A stretch of 64,000 nt of DNA. It comes from Acanthochlamys bracteata. Lineage: Eukaryota; Streptophyta; Magnoliopsida; Pandanales; Velloziaceae. Positions 27,701 through 39,066 of the stretch are shown in pieces. Position numbers and translations under genes: made by a program. The notes beneath the pieces were generated by a model, which worked only from the letters and a program-made list of their open reading frames with translations, searched no databases and was not told where the DNA came from. Within the stretch, counting starts at the first letter, position 1, and each line of letters starts with the position of its first letter. The stretch covers positions 6,572,001 to 6,636,000 of the forward strand of contig CM034127.1 in the NCBI GenBank assembly GCA_019914995.1, read 5' to 3'.

Positions 27701-30700
27701 TTTCTCTCAGATATATTAGAGATCTTCTTCTTAACCCTCCAACATACGAAGTAGCTTCTGCAATTCAAGGTGGCTAGTACGCACAGTACTTTTTGAGTTT
27801 AAGATTTGAATGAATATATATTCCATCATTCCTTCACACAAAAATTATGAAGTCTGTTATTCTGATCTTCCTCCTATGATACCCATCTTTGGACTTTGGA
27901 CAACCAGTCATGTAGTTAGAGGCTTCTATGATCTTTAAACTTCTGAAGATGAATATTTTCATAAGAAAGTTTCTAGGTGTTGTTGAAAAGTTAAAGATGG
28001 TTTATGTGTTCTACATGTAGTGTGTATTTATCAACAATACCTTGTACACTACCTAGTCTTAACACTTACAAGCTTAATTTTTAGCTCTTTTATGAAAAAT
28101 TATGTTGATCTAACTTCAAAACGTCAACTTCAATCCATAATAGTGGTCTCCTTCCACCTAAAAACATTCTTCTTTGTAATTCTTATTCAAGATTAGTGTT
28201 TTTCTTATCATACTTGATTTTTCACCTCCTGTCATATACACTATCTATGTTGTTTAAAAAATGCAGAATGCTAGTATAGTCTTCTAGATTCTGTCAGTGT
28301 TTTCTTATTCCAATTTATCCCATTCCAGATGCATGTGTGGTCTCCCTTAGTTAGATGCATCTAATTAGATGAAGTTCTTTATGGCAGAGGCATTGAGGCT
28401 TATGGGCAACGTGACATGCTCAATTCCAGAATTTACATGTCTGTCAGCTGCAAAGGTTTTTCTTGACATTCAGCTACAAGAATTTACCACTAAATTCTGA
28501 TGCTTCAGGCTTGCTTTTTTTCCTACACTTGGGAACTGTGTACACTCATTAAAATTTCTTCATACTTATAATCAGCAAGTTTGATCATATAATCACAAAG
28601 CATCAAAGGTTATGGATGTTGAAACACGTTGTACTGAAAGTAGCTGGATGATTGTAATCATTGCAGGCACTTATACGAAGTCTTCTTGGCAGATCTATGT
28701 CTAATACTCTTTATCAAATGTTCTAATTAATGATAAGGTTTTAGCATTTCAATACAGTAACTCTAGAATTTCTAGAATCAACAAAATTTTGATGAGTGCG
28801 TCGCGGATTTGAAGAAGTTTTAGTGAATGTACAGTATATGGACTTAGAATATTATACGCTTATAATTAAATGCAACCCATCGAAGAATAAGTGAGTTTTT
28901 ATAATATATTGCATTACTGAATATCTGTTTATAAGTAACCTAAAGTTTGATCATATAAGTTGATAATTAAAGTAGTAAGCAGTACAGTAGAAGAGGCATG
29001 TAGATCATATAATCACTATATTAAAGTCGAAGGTGAGATTATATCATTATCTTATATCCTTATAAAATTCTTATTAAATCACACCTACTTTTATTTTCAA
29101 ATGACTTCTTACACTTGTTCCATCATTCAAGGATTGCTTTGTGCTGTGCATAACTGTATTTTAATTTGCTCCTTGTTTCATATACTTTAATATATTGCAT
29201 TTTGATGAACATATTCTAGTTCCATTCAACTAAAACAGAAGATGGAAATATTTAAGCTTTTTGACATTAGGAGCTAACTTCCCAGTAGTAATATGTAAGA
29301 CTTTGTTTCTCTTTCCTACTGCTTTTTGATTAATTAGTGTTATATTTCTTGATTTATGCTTGTGCTGGTTACTGTGACTATTCTGATGATTGGCATGTGA
29401 AACCAGCGTTCAAACATGTAATTCTTGTTGTTCCTGCAGATTGTGAAACTGCTGGAATCGAGGGAGGCTAATCATATTGAATTCTGTAGAATAAAGAATG
29501 TAGTTGATGAAATTCTACTGATGCACAGGAATCCCGAATTGGCTTCTATATTGCGTATCCTATTGGGGCCTACTTGGTCTGCAACTGGATTAAAAGTTGA
29601 ATATGAAGTAATGGTACGTGGTACTATCTAAATCAATTAAGATGCGTCAAGCAACTATTGTAGATGTGAAATTGCTGTTAAAAAAGTACTGCTTTTCTAA
29701 TTTAAAAATGCTACACACATTTCTGGGTGATATAATAAATGGAATAAAGTTGTTCTATAATAGCCTAGAACAGTTTATTTTTTTTTACCTATATATTTGC
29801 CATGCTCTGTTAAGAGTTTATATTTCTCGTCTCATGTAAGCATTATGAAAATGTTGTTGTAATATATGATATAACATCTGCTGATTTTTCTTTTAGATAA
29901 AACAATGTAGCTGGATATCAGAACGAATATGCAAAGTTATATCTCAAGATGGAGAGAACGGTCAGCAAATAAGCTCATTTGAGTTCATTCCTGGAGACTT
30001 CTTTGACGATATGGAGTCCTCATGGAAGGGTAGAGTGAAAAGAGTCCATGTAGAGGAGGCTTTCATCGAAGTGGATAAGGCTGCTGAACTTTTGTCAAGA
30101 GCAGTAAGTTATCGAGCCATCTTTCCATGGCATTGCCTTGGTAACTTCTTCATAGTCTTTTGTGTGAGGTTCTTTATACATAAAGACATAAATGAGCCAG
30201 AAAAAGGGCGATGACCATTTTTAATAAAGGAAACTAGAAACTGAAGATTTCAGCATATTGGATATGCAACTGTATGCAGATAGATTTCCTACAACTCAAA
30301 TGCCTCCAAATGTAATACTGATAAACAATAACCACAAACTGCTTCAACTTAAATATATTACAAGATATAAGGATTTAAAATAACTCAATGGAAAACAATA
30401 AATTGACAACGTGAAACTTCCTTGCTTTTGATGATAGATGATCTGTTGATGCTGCAAAACACCTAATGTGCATGCATAAGTTTTAGTTTCTGCTTAGTTG
30501 CTTCAGTGCTTATTTTTACCTTGATTTGGCCATATGTTTTTCCTCTTTTACCCCCCTAAATTTTTAGATTTTCTCTTCTTGTTGGAAAGGTTATCGAAGA
30601 CTTCGTTCCCATTGTTTCAAGAGTAAAATCTATCCTCTCTTCTGTTGGTGGTCCTAAAGGTGAAATCGGTTATGCACGTGAGAACGAGGCTGTTTGGTTC

Positions 30701-33700
30701 AAGGGAAAGCGCTTCATCCCATCTGTCTGGGGTAACACGCCTGGTGAGGAACAAATAAAGCAGCTTAGACCTGCTACAGATTCAAAAGGAAGGAAGGTTG
30801 GGGAGGAATGGTTTACCACAAGTAAGGTAGAAGACGCTCTAAACAGGTCTGTTTTCCCTAACAAAATAGCTATACTCTTTTCTTCTCTTGCTATGGTGGA
30901 TGCATACATAATATGGGTAGGGACAAGTATGGTTTACTTATTCGTTATACCAACTCTTTGATTAGGTATCATATTGCTTGTGACAAGGCAAAGACCAAAG
31001 TTCTGGAAACGTTACGAGGACTCTCGGCTGAGTTGGAGTCAGAAATAAATATCATGGTCTTTTCTTCCATGTTGCTTGTGATCGCAAAGGGCCTCTTTGG
31101 CCATGTTAGGTAAGGCTTTATCTACATGCTTGACTTCCTGCACATCTACTACTACATTTTCCTTTCTTTTGTAACTGAATTTTCTTTGTAAAAACATAAT
31201 GATTAGGATTTAGTAATATACGCCCATTTGTTAGGCTGACCTATTTACCATGTAGGATTTGCTGGAATTCAAATGTTTTTCATTGACATTAGGCAATTAA
31301 TAGCAGTTCAAGTTCACAATCCTGCATCAGTGGCCACATTTTAATGCCAACACAATAACCTCTGGACAAGACTATTGAAATAATGGAAAAAGCTTTTGGG
31401 CTTGAACAACAGACAGGATACAGTCATCTTTGGAAAAATTGCAATTAATTCTTGAACCTTTCTGACCAAGAAAGAGAGAGGGGATCTCATTCTTTTCACA
31501 TAGGCCATCCGAAGACAGTAATTAGCATGTCAAATTGTCAACTTCATAAGGTGAATCTATATAAGAAGAAAAAAGTTAAAGAAAAGGTTATACACGTGCA
31601 TTCTTTAGTGATGAAAATAAATAGGCATGCTATACTTATTTACTAGAAAGAAACCGAGGTATTGGCGTGGGTGAAGTATATATTATCAAATTTGATATAC
31701 TCTCGATCCAGTATATGAAGTCATATAAATTAGTCAGAGGTCCTTTCAAAACCCCTCTATCCCGATGATGCCGGTTTTAAAAAAACAATGAATATGCTGT
31801 CATGGAACCAATAACCATGTAATATACTTTTATAATAAGGGTGTTAGTCCTTTTAAACTATACACATCTTGAAACGTTACATTATGTATCAACTAATTAA
31901 CAGCATCAATGTGAAAGGGTTTCTTGAGTGTTGGAACAAATTGTGACCTATCTACCTTATTTAAGAGTATATTATTTTACTTGACTTTCATTTTAAAATT
32001 ATCATTTTTTATTTACATACTTTGCTAATTCGCCCAAAATAATTTGCCTAGAAATAATTTAAAATTTCATGTTATCATATAAATCACCCATTTGTTTCTA
32101 TATATTTCCCCTAAAAGATGATAAATTGGATACAACTATACATGATAGGTACAAAATTTTCTAAGTTAATGTTATGTGAAACTACATGCATTACCAGAGA
32201 TGACACTTCCACTCCCACACATGGTATATTTATTTTGAAGGAGAAACTGTCAAAGAAAGTGTACCTACATATGAATTAGTTCTCTGAATCCACTGGGTCA
32301 AAAGTGATTGTAGAATGATCTCATTTTGTGTTAATTTTGTCCAACTCTACTTATAGAGGCTATGCTATGCAAATTTTTAAAAATGAAACAGAAAGTAGAG
32401 AGATGGAGGTAGGTGAAGTGGGTTATTCCTGGGGGAGAATTCATGGGTTAATCTTATTATATAGTTAGATGCAGCTGCAGTAGACTAAAATGTGACATAT
32501 TCATACATGATTAGCATGACTGTAAGATTTCATCCAAGTGTTTCTTGCTTTACAGGATTCTTGGTTAGCCATCTCAGGCCTTGATAGTTGAAATGAATGG
32601 CTAAGAGACATCAGTTTCATAGGAACCTTGTGTATTGATCTATATGGTGAGAGAGAGATCTAACAGTGAGTGAAATTCAGAGAATTGGAATCTCTACTTT
32701 TCTTTAAAATAACATGCCTCTTAGCATGGTACGGTTAACTACTACATTTGTGTATATCTGGATAAGAAGTTGGAACTGCTAATCAGATTCATCACTACCT
32801 CATATTAGCAATCAGCATAGCAACTTTATTACTGTAATTCTCATATGACAACTCAATCAACCAGGAATGTATGCTATGTACAAGTATTTCTCTGACTATG
32901 CAAAATTAGAAATTTCAACATTGAAGATGATACGATGTTATACCATTACTTCCTGACATATCGAGCAAGCTTTTATGTTTAAGTTGCATACAGGAATTTC
33001 AACTTTTATTATATATTCACCTAAGCATAGTTATTGTATAATGTTGTTTAATAATGGTTATGGATGGGAATGACTAATTATATTAGAAACATTGCGAGGG
33101 AAGTCTTAGAAGAATCAAAAGGGTGGAAAACTTTCAAATAAGAAAACTTGGTGGTGAATGAAAATGTACAAACTCGTTAAGAATAAAAGAGAATGCTACA
33201 AAAATTTTACCAAAAGAAATGGAAGCTTTCGAAAAACATAAGTTAGCAAAAAAACAAAAAAAAAAATCAAGAATGCGATTAGTGAGTTTTGTACAACCTA
33301 ATATAAAAAATTATATAAACATTTGGGTACTAAGGAAGGAGAGAATCCTATCTATAGAATGCACGTTAGAGGAAAAAAGAATAGTAGCAAATAGATTCCT
33401 ATTACTCTAAGTTTACATTAAGGTTCAGTTTTATATCCTTACATATTTGTCTTAATATGGATGAACCCACTCGATATATTGAGGATGATATGCCGTGGTA
33501 TATAATGCTATTCACCGATAACATAGTTTTAGTTGACGAGATAAAGAAGAGATTAAATTATAAATTAAAATGTTGGAGAAGTACCTTAGAATCTAATGGT
33601 CTTAAATTAAGTAGGACGAAGATAAAATACATGTATTGTCATTTTAGTAAAAATGAAAATGATGACAATAGTGTTGTTGCCATAGAGGATTATGTTGTAC

Positions 33701-36700
33701 ACAAAGTTATAACTTTAAATATTTAGGGTCAATTATTAATAAGGAAGAAATGGCGAGGCGATTGAACACTTGGCCTATGGTGGTGATGAAGGATTTAGAG
33801 TAATTAGATTTTTCGCTGTATTTGGTTTATAATCGAATGGAATGAAAAATATGGATTCATATAGCCGACTGACCCAACTCAAGTGAGATAAAGGCTTAGT
33901 TTCCTGTTTGTGTTGTTGCTGTTTACAAATTGTTCTTACATGAATATTTGTTTAATCTTAGTCGCTTGATGTTTTGGCATGATACTTTGTAGCTTGTTTC
34001 TCTAATTTCAACTGTGTAGAAACTAAACCAAATAAATGATCATTTTATTCATTTTGAAAGTCTAAACAGCCCAAGGTTTTGTTGAGAACTGATTTAAATG
34101 AATTATCATTTTTGAATTATATATTGATTATGGTTGTGTTTCATTTTTTGCAACTTAAAGATTGAACTCTACTTTTTCAGTATCTATCTATTGAAGAATT
34201 AAACAGTTATGGCAACTTATTTTTAAGTAACTCTGTGGTTTCGATACAGATTTTTTTGTTACGTCTTTATAATTTAGTGGAAAATTTTGATTTTTCTTAT
34301 ATGCTACCACAGTGAAGGCCGGAGAAGGGAATGGGTGTTTCCTACACTTTGTGAGTTTCAAAAGTCTGAGGTATTGACCATCAATAAGTAAATGTTCAGC
34401 TTTTAAGCTTATCGTATCTTCTGAAGTCGTGCATTTTTCCTCTTTAAGTTTTTGTTTTGTGCACTATGTCACTCACTGTCTAGTCTTATCTTACTTCTTC
34501 TGACTGCAACTTCATGTTGGCACTGTTGTTTCCACTATCAGGTATGATTCTAGTTCAGACCAGTCTGAACCATTTTGATTTTGGTCACCATTTTGATTTT
34601 AGACGAGCATTAGTCCCAAAGTTCATGACCTACCAGAGTGTCCTGGGTAAACGATGTTTCCTGTAACTCCTACCGTATTCATGATTCTAACAGCTTCAAG
34701 ACAACATCTGGAACTTTCCCAGTGAGCAGCCTCCTTCCATTTTACCTGTAGCATGTTTGTCTTTCCATCGGATGTTCCTAGAAATCTCTCCATCATGAAA
34801 TTCCAGCATTACAGACGTAATTCTTATTTAAATTCTATTATTTGTGTTTGACATGAATTTCTTTTCTCAGTGGATTCAGTCTCTGTTAATGGTCAGTATT
34901 AATCGATCAATCATATGCTATTATGCAGAAGGTTACTGCTGCTATTATGTTGGTGCTGAATGATTGAGTAAATTGTGTAGAATGCACAACTTTGTCTACT
35001 TCAACACTTTTAAAACAATGCACTTTTGGTTTAAATTGCCATGTTAAAGCGCCATCTCTAAATAATAAAGTCCGCCCGAATTTACACAACCTTTTTTGTA
35101 GTTTTAGTATTTTCAGACATCTGTATATGCTTTATGAAAGACAATAGGTTTTATCTCAATGGATGAATAGAATATAGTACATAAGGGTGACCAAGGGTAG
35201 TAGAAAGGATGCTGAAAGGGAATGACTACTTCGTGTTGCAATAATACAAAGTATGGAATGTTTTTACAGAATCTAGACTGAATTCACAGTAATCCCTGTG
35301 AAGATGAGGTATTTAAATGCAGAACTGTTGTTGACATAGTCATGCCTTTAAAGTATAACAAAGAATGAATTTGGAGTTGGGAAAAATATCTACTTGCAAT
35401 GATTTCTGCAATAGAGTAATTATGTTGGTCTTGAAGTATTCCCATTAGATGATGTTATATTCTCTATTTTCAGTGAGAGATAATCATTGTTTGTTGTTTC
35501 TAAAGTTGTATAGACCCATATAAGTTTGTCTTTTTGTATATGAAACTTATCGATCTTTTTAGGATAAACTTGATGAAGCATAGTGCCCAAGTGGGTTATA
35601 CTCATAGGGCATAATCCAACTTGATTAAATGCCACTACTGGCATTTTGATGTAGATAACATTAGAATATTATGGAGGCAGGTTCTTGCTAGCAGTTAGTG
35701 CTTCAGTATTTGATGATGATTGAACCTCTTTGGCAATACACCTGGGTCTCTAGGGTCTGTTATGGTTCTACACAACATACAAAACTAAAATGCTAATGTC
35801 TAGGGACACAAACAAATTCGTTTCTACCTCTCTAAATGTACTGGTAGCAGCTGACTTGGTAAAAGATTAGAAGGTCAGATCTTCTAAGAGATTACTGACG
35901 GAAGATACTGTTGCAAGAAATACTGACACCTTTTCTTTCATTTTGTACATGCAATATATGTACCAGAATTGATAGGATGCATCTTGTTTACATTGGTATT
36001 GAATGATAGGGGATATCTAGAAAATAAATATATATTGTACTATGCTTTAATGAGTTTTTACTATATCAAAGCTTTCTAGTTATCATTTGCCTCATATATT
36101 GTCATATTTAATATCCCTGCAGGATAAAATTTCTAGTTTGTCCAATGAGCTACTTTTGGAAGGCTTGTCTCCTTATTGGTTTGATATAGCACAAGGGAAG
36201 GCAATAGAAAATACGGTGGACATGCAGTCATTGTTCCTCCTTACTGGGCCAAATGGCGGTGGTAAGTCTAGCCTGCTTCGATCAATCTGTGCTGCTGCAT
36301 TGCTTGGAATCTGTGGACTCATGGTTCCTGCGAGGTCAGCCGTAGTTCCTCATTTTGACTCTGTTATGCTACATATGAAAGCTTACGACAGCCCTGCAGA
36401 TGGGAAAAGTTCATTTCAGGTATAGTAACTTCTTTTAGGATCATTTATATCAAGCATTCTATATAATTGTTTACTGTGAGAGCTATTTGGAGACCCTTAT
36501 GCAGCATGTTTCCGAATTATTCTGGTTTTGGTTATGGAAGGAAAAATATGAGACTATGAAATAGAGTATTAGCAAAAGAGCAAGTCATGCGCCTCATAGT
36601 GGCATTTAAATAGAAATAGGCTTCTCGTAGTTGGAATGATGATACTGAACATGTTACTTTACTATCAGTTCATGCTTTAAATAGATGTTAATTATAGCAC

Positions 36701-38115
36701 AATTTAACAGTGTGCATTAAAATACAACATGTTTTAACTTGATGTGATAGTTATTCTTTAAGACACTGTAATATGTTGTAAACTTTGGCGATAAAGACTT
36801 CAGCCTTATGAAACTTTCAGTTTTGTGAGCAAAGTTCTCACAAGGATGTGCATACATGGTTTCTTCAATATGCTGATAGGAATTTTCTGAAAGTGGTTTG
36901 TTTAGAGAATATGAGTAGTCTGTGAGGACGTTTCAGTAAGGCAAAACATAGAGGATTAGCAACAATTCTTAGCTTTGATTCATCTACTGATATGAGTTTT
37001 GGCATTCATGAGCAGCCTAATGTTGTTGAAGAAAACAACGACCTGCATTGTATCGGTTACATTCTTTATCAATTTAAAAATTCTTCTCACGCTGCATCTT
37101 TGTTCTAGATTGAAATGTCAGAGTTGCGGTCTATAATTACTGGAGCAAGCCCAAGGAGTTTAGTTCTGATTGACGAAATCTGTAGAGGTACAGAAACTGC
37201 TAAGGGTATGTGTATTGCTGGAAGCATTGTGGAATCACTTGATAAACTTGGCTGCCTTGCTGTTGTTTCGACGCATTTGCATGGTATTTTTGACTTGCCT
37301 TTGGCAACCAAAAATACTGTATACAAAGCTATGGGAGCTGAAATTGTAGATGGCTGCACAAAACCGACATGGAAACTGATGGATGGAATTTGTAGAGAGA
37401 GCCTTGCTTTTGAAACTGCACTGAGGGAAGGTGTGCCTGAAACAGTTATTAGAAGAGCTGAAGAATTATATCTGTCAGTGAACACGAGGGAAAACAAATC
37501 GACGTGGAAAGATAAAGGTTTGCCTTCTCCGCTGTATATCAATGGTGTTGGTGAAGATTCTGGCTCTTCATTGATTTCTTTGGCAACTCTGTCTTCTATG
37601 AGCATGCAAGGGCTACTAGCAGAAGTGGAGAGTACTGTGACTGCAATTTGTCAAGTGAAGCTTATCGAACTGTATAAGAAAAAGAGCATACAAGAGCTTG
37701 TACAAGTGGTATGTGTTTGTGTTAGGGTCAGGGAACAGCCGCCCCCCTCAGCTGTTGGCATATCCAGTATCTATGTAGCTCTCAGACCTGACAAGAAATT
37801 ATATGTTGGACAGGTAAACAGATTTCTTAGTTATCCATTTATTTATGAAGAATTTAGCTAATTCATTCTGAGAAGGAACTTCTTTTGCAGACTGATGATC
37901 TTCTAGGCCGAATTCGGGCTCATCGCTCAAATGAAAGCATGCAAAATGCTACGTTCTTGTATGTTCTTGTTCCAGGGAAGAGCATTGCTAGCCAATTGGA
38001 AACTCTTCTCATTAACCAACTTCCACTTCGTGGTTTCTCACTAGTCAATATAGCTGATGGCAAGCATCGCAATTTTGGCACATCTAATATGAATCTACAG
38101 GCACTCGCGTTTTGA
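12782..38115 (+). CDS. MSH1: MSH1, plant organellar MutS homologue with C-terminal GIY-YIG domain (22 exons, intact)
   Basis: MSH1 acts in mitochondria and plastids, suppressing ectopic recombination between short repeats and aiding mismatch/break surveillance. Exons (all GT-AG): 12782-12906, 13423-13552, 13647-13744, 14062-14137, 18652-18771, 19254-19301, 19416-19480, 21180-21265, 21920-22084, 23328-23437, 25710-25815, 25906-25981, 27711-27769, 28388-28455, 29440-29613, 29897-30103, 30590-30846, 30966-31109, 34313-34370, 36123-36419, 37109-37813, 37891-38115. They total 3,399 bp with every phase matching, giving 1,132 residues, close to known plant MSH1 (about 1,120). The N terminus (MHRL, Ser/Arg/Leu-rich, no acids) fits an organelle transit peptide. 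Mismatch-binding VGDFYE is at residues 144-149, Walker A GPNGGGKSS at 766-774, Walker B LVLIDE at 841-846, and GIY-YIG at about 1043-1100. Least certain are exon 1-2 boundaries and the exon 10 donor (GTTCGT). The 25 kb span is due to transposon-filled introns. Confidence 0.96.
14499..17713. mobile_element. Large LTR-like insertion in MSH1 intron 4 (TGTCACGG...ATCACA)
   Basis: Starting with TGTCACGGCCTAACC and ending GGATATCACA, this 3.2 kb block differs from the intron around it: more GC, many ATGCAT/CATGCAT words, and no conserved protein on either strand. A related copy starts at 63487 with TGTCACGATCCAACC. The two share later blocks, for example CGTTACAGAACCAACTGAAA at 14881 against GTTACAGAGCCAACTAAAA at 63879. 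It is either a long solo LTR or a non-autonomous element. No clean target duplication was found (flanks ACTCT and AAACT), so the edges may be slightly off. It contains two copies of CTGATCCAAGCAACACC, at 16752 and 16864. Confidence 0.6.
18652..18771 (+). other. MSH1: MSH1 exon 5: MutS domain I mismatch-recognition motif
   Basis: This 40-codon exon starts with VGDFYEAIGFDA. Phe-Tyr-Glu (residues 147-149) matches the Phe-x-Glu wedge that MutS proteins push next to a mismatched base. It continues with EYAGLNPFGGMRSDSIPKAG, a block highly conserved among plant MSH1 proteins. The exon ends at GCPVI before GTATAG, in phase with NLRQTLEDLTRAGFSV of exon 6. Confidence 0.9.
18912..18968. repeat. Trinucleotide microsatellite (GTT)n/(CTT)n in MSH1 intron 5
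   Basis: A run of GTTGTT units changes into CTTCTT units over about 55 bp. It is a simple repeat of a kind common in plant introns. A second, poorer GTT-rich patch lies in intron 10 at about 24385-24440. Confidence 0.85.
33085..33925 (+). mobile_element. Non-LTR (LINE) retrotransposon fragment in MSH1 intron 18
   Basis: A plant LINE reverse transcriptase can be followed in the + direction. At 33085-33400 there are traces of the pre-RT segment (REVLEESKGWKTFK, then an ECYKNF-like stretch and KHKLAKKQKKK). At 33457-33720 the RT palm and thumb read LFTDNIVLVDEI, LKCWRSTLESNGLKLSRTKI and IEDYVVHKV. The catalytic FADD box reads FTDN, so the enzyme is dead, and the frame shifts near 33715 before KYLGSIINKEE. 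The 3' tail ATAGCCGACTGACCCAACTC near 33860 is typical of the end of these LINEs. It is truncated at the 5' side and inserted in the same direction as MSH1. Confidence 0.75.
36123..37813 (+). other. MSH1: MSH1 exons 20-21: MutS ATPase domain
   Basis: Exon 20 (36123-36419) carries the P-loop GPNGGGKSS at 36246-36272, followed by LLRSICAAALLG. Exon 21 (37109-37813) carries the Walker B stretch SLVLIDEICRGTE at residues 840-852 and the STHLHGIF block at 877-884. The ABC-type catalytic residues are all present: Lys772 of the P-loop, Asp845-Glu846 of Walker B and His879. Exon 21 also encodes the less conserved linker to the nuclease domain and the first half of GIY-YIG. Confidence 0.93.
37750..38115 (+). 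other. MSH1: MSH1 GIY-YIG endonuclease domain
   Basis: The domain is split by the 77-bp last intron (37814-37890). Before it: SSIYVALRPDKKLYVGQ. After it: TDDLLGRIRAHR. The paired GIY and YIG equivalents are IYV (1044-1046) and YVG (1055-1057). The conserved Arg1065 and His1069 follow, and the catalytic Glu is Glu1095 in QLETLLIN. The C-terminal GKHRNFGT box is kept. The fusion of this fold to MutS is what defines plant MSH1. The stop is TGA at 38113-38115. Confidence 0.92.
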
Positions 38116-38738
38116 TATGTGGAGCATGTCCATAGCAGCAACTGATACCCTATGGAGATTTTGCCGACTTGATTCCAGGAGATCTTTGCATTGGCTGTGA
38201 ATCCATTGCTGCGTGTACAGGTGCAGCTTTTAAAATTTTAATTGTGACTGAGATGCTAGTTTATGACAGGTGGTTTTTGTAGCTTCATGGCCCTAGCTCC
38301 AATTTTGTATAATGGTGTTTTGCTATAAATATGTCAAAAGTTGAAAACAGTAATATCAGTTCAATTATCAGCAGTCTTCTTGTTGCATCATGAAGGCCAA
38401 TGAAGGCTTCATCTTTACCTGCTTGGGAAGAAGTGCTACGATTGGGTAGTAGGTCGGCAAAAATGATTTGGTGTAGGAGTTGATAGTGTACTGTCAGAAG
38501 TTATACTATGTTCAGCATATTCAAAAAGGAACCATTAGGATTTATGCTACTTGGGAACAACACTGCTAAAAATCTGTTCGGCAAGGGAGGACTTGCCTTT
38601 GCAGCATGCACTTCTATGGTGAATTTAGTTACTGGACTGTGTGCGATTGCAAATAGAAAAATGGACTGTTGTGACTATGAAGACATTGTAAATGTTGGAA
38701 ATAACAAGATGGTGAGAGTTAGCAAGCGGACTATTATT
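38116..38738 (+). other. MSH1 3' UTR and downstream flank
   Basis: No second gene is supported. The first 200-300 bp after the MSH1 stop probably form its 3' UTR. AATAAA-like signals are weak (ATAAATATG near 38326). An 82-codon open frame at 38508-38756 has no recognisable domain and runs into the tandem duplication. Confidence 0.4.
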
Positions 38739-39066
38739 AGAGAAATGTTAATCTGAAGGGAGGGTACCTTAGCACTTGTCAAGTATTGTTGATGACTATA
38801 TGTTTGAAGATATAGTTCCAGAATGAAGTACACAATGAGAGCTTGTTTCGTTGTTTAGCCACTTGTCAAAAACCTCCAATGCCTGTTTAAGAGTATCGAT
38901 ACAGAGAAATGTTAATCTGAAGGGAGGGTACCTTAGCACGTGTGAAGTATTGTTTTTGACTATATGTTTGAAGATATAGTTCCAGAATGAAGTACACAAT
39001 GAGAGCTTGTTTTGTTGTTCAGCCACTTGTCAAAAACCTCCAATGCCTGTTTAAGAGTATCGATAC
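38739..39066. repeat. Direct tandem duplication, 2 x 164 bp
   Basis: Unit 1 is 38739-38902 and unit 2 is 38903-39066, each starting AGAGAAATGTTAATC and ending GTATCGATAC. They have the same length and differ at only a few bases (for example CACTTGTCAAG against CACGTGTGAAG, and GTTGATG against GTTTTTG). This points to a fairly recent duplication. No coding content is evident. Confidence 0.95.

Noticed and set aside
37105..37605. 166-codon minus-strand open frame
   Set aside because: Antisense shadow of MSH1 exon 21, which carries Walker B and conserved MutS sequence.
38508..38756. 82-codon + frame downstream of MSH1
   Set aside because: No recognisable domain or splice context, and its end lies in the tandem duplication. 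Not enough to call a gene.
38739..39066. Repeat array considered as CRISPR-like
   Set aside because: Only two long adjacent units with no spacers, in a plant nuclear context. It is a simple tandem duplication.
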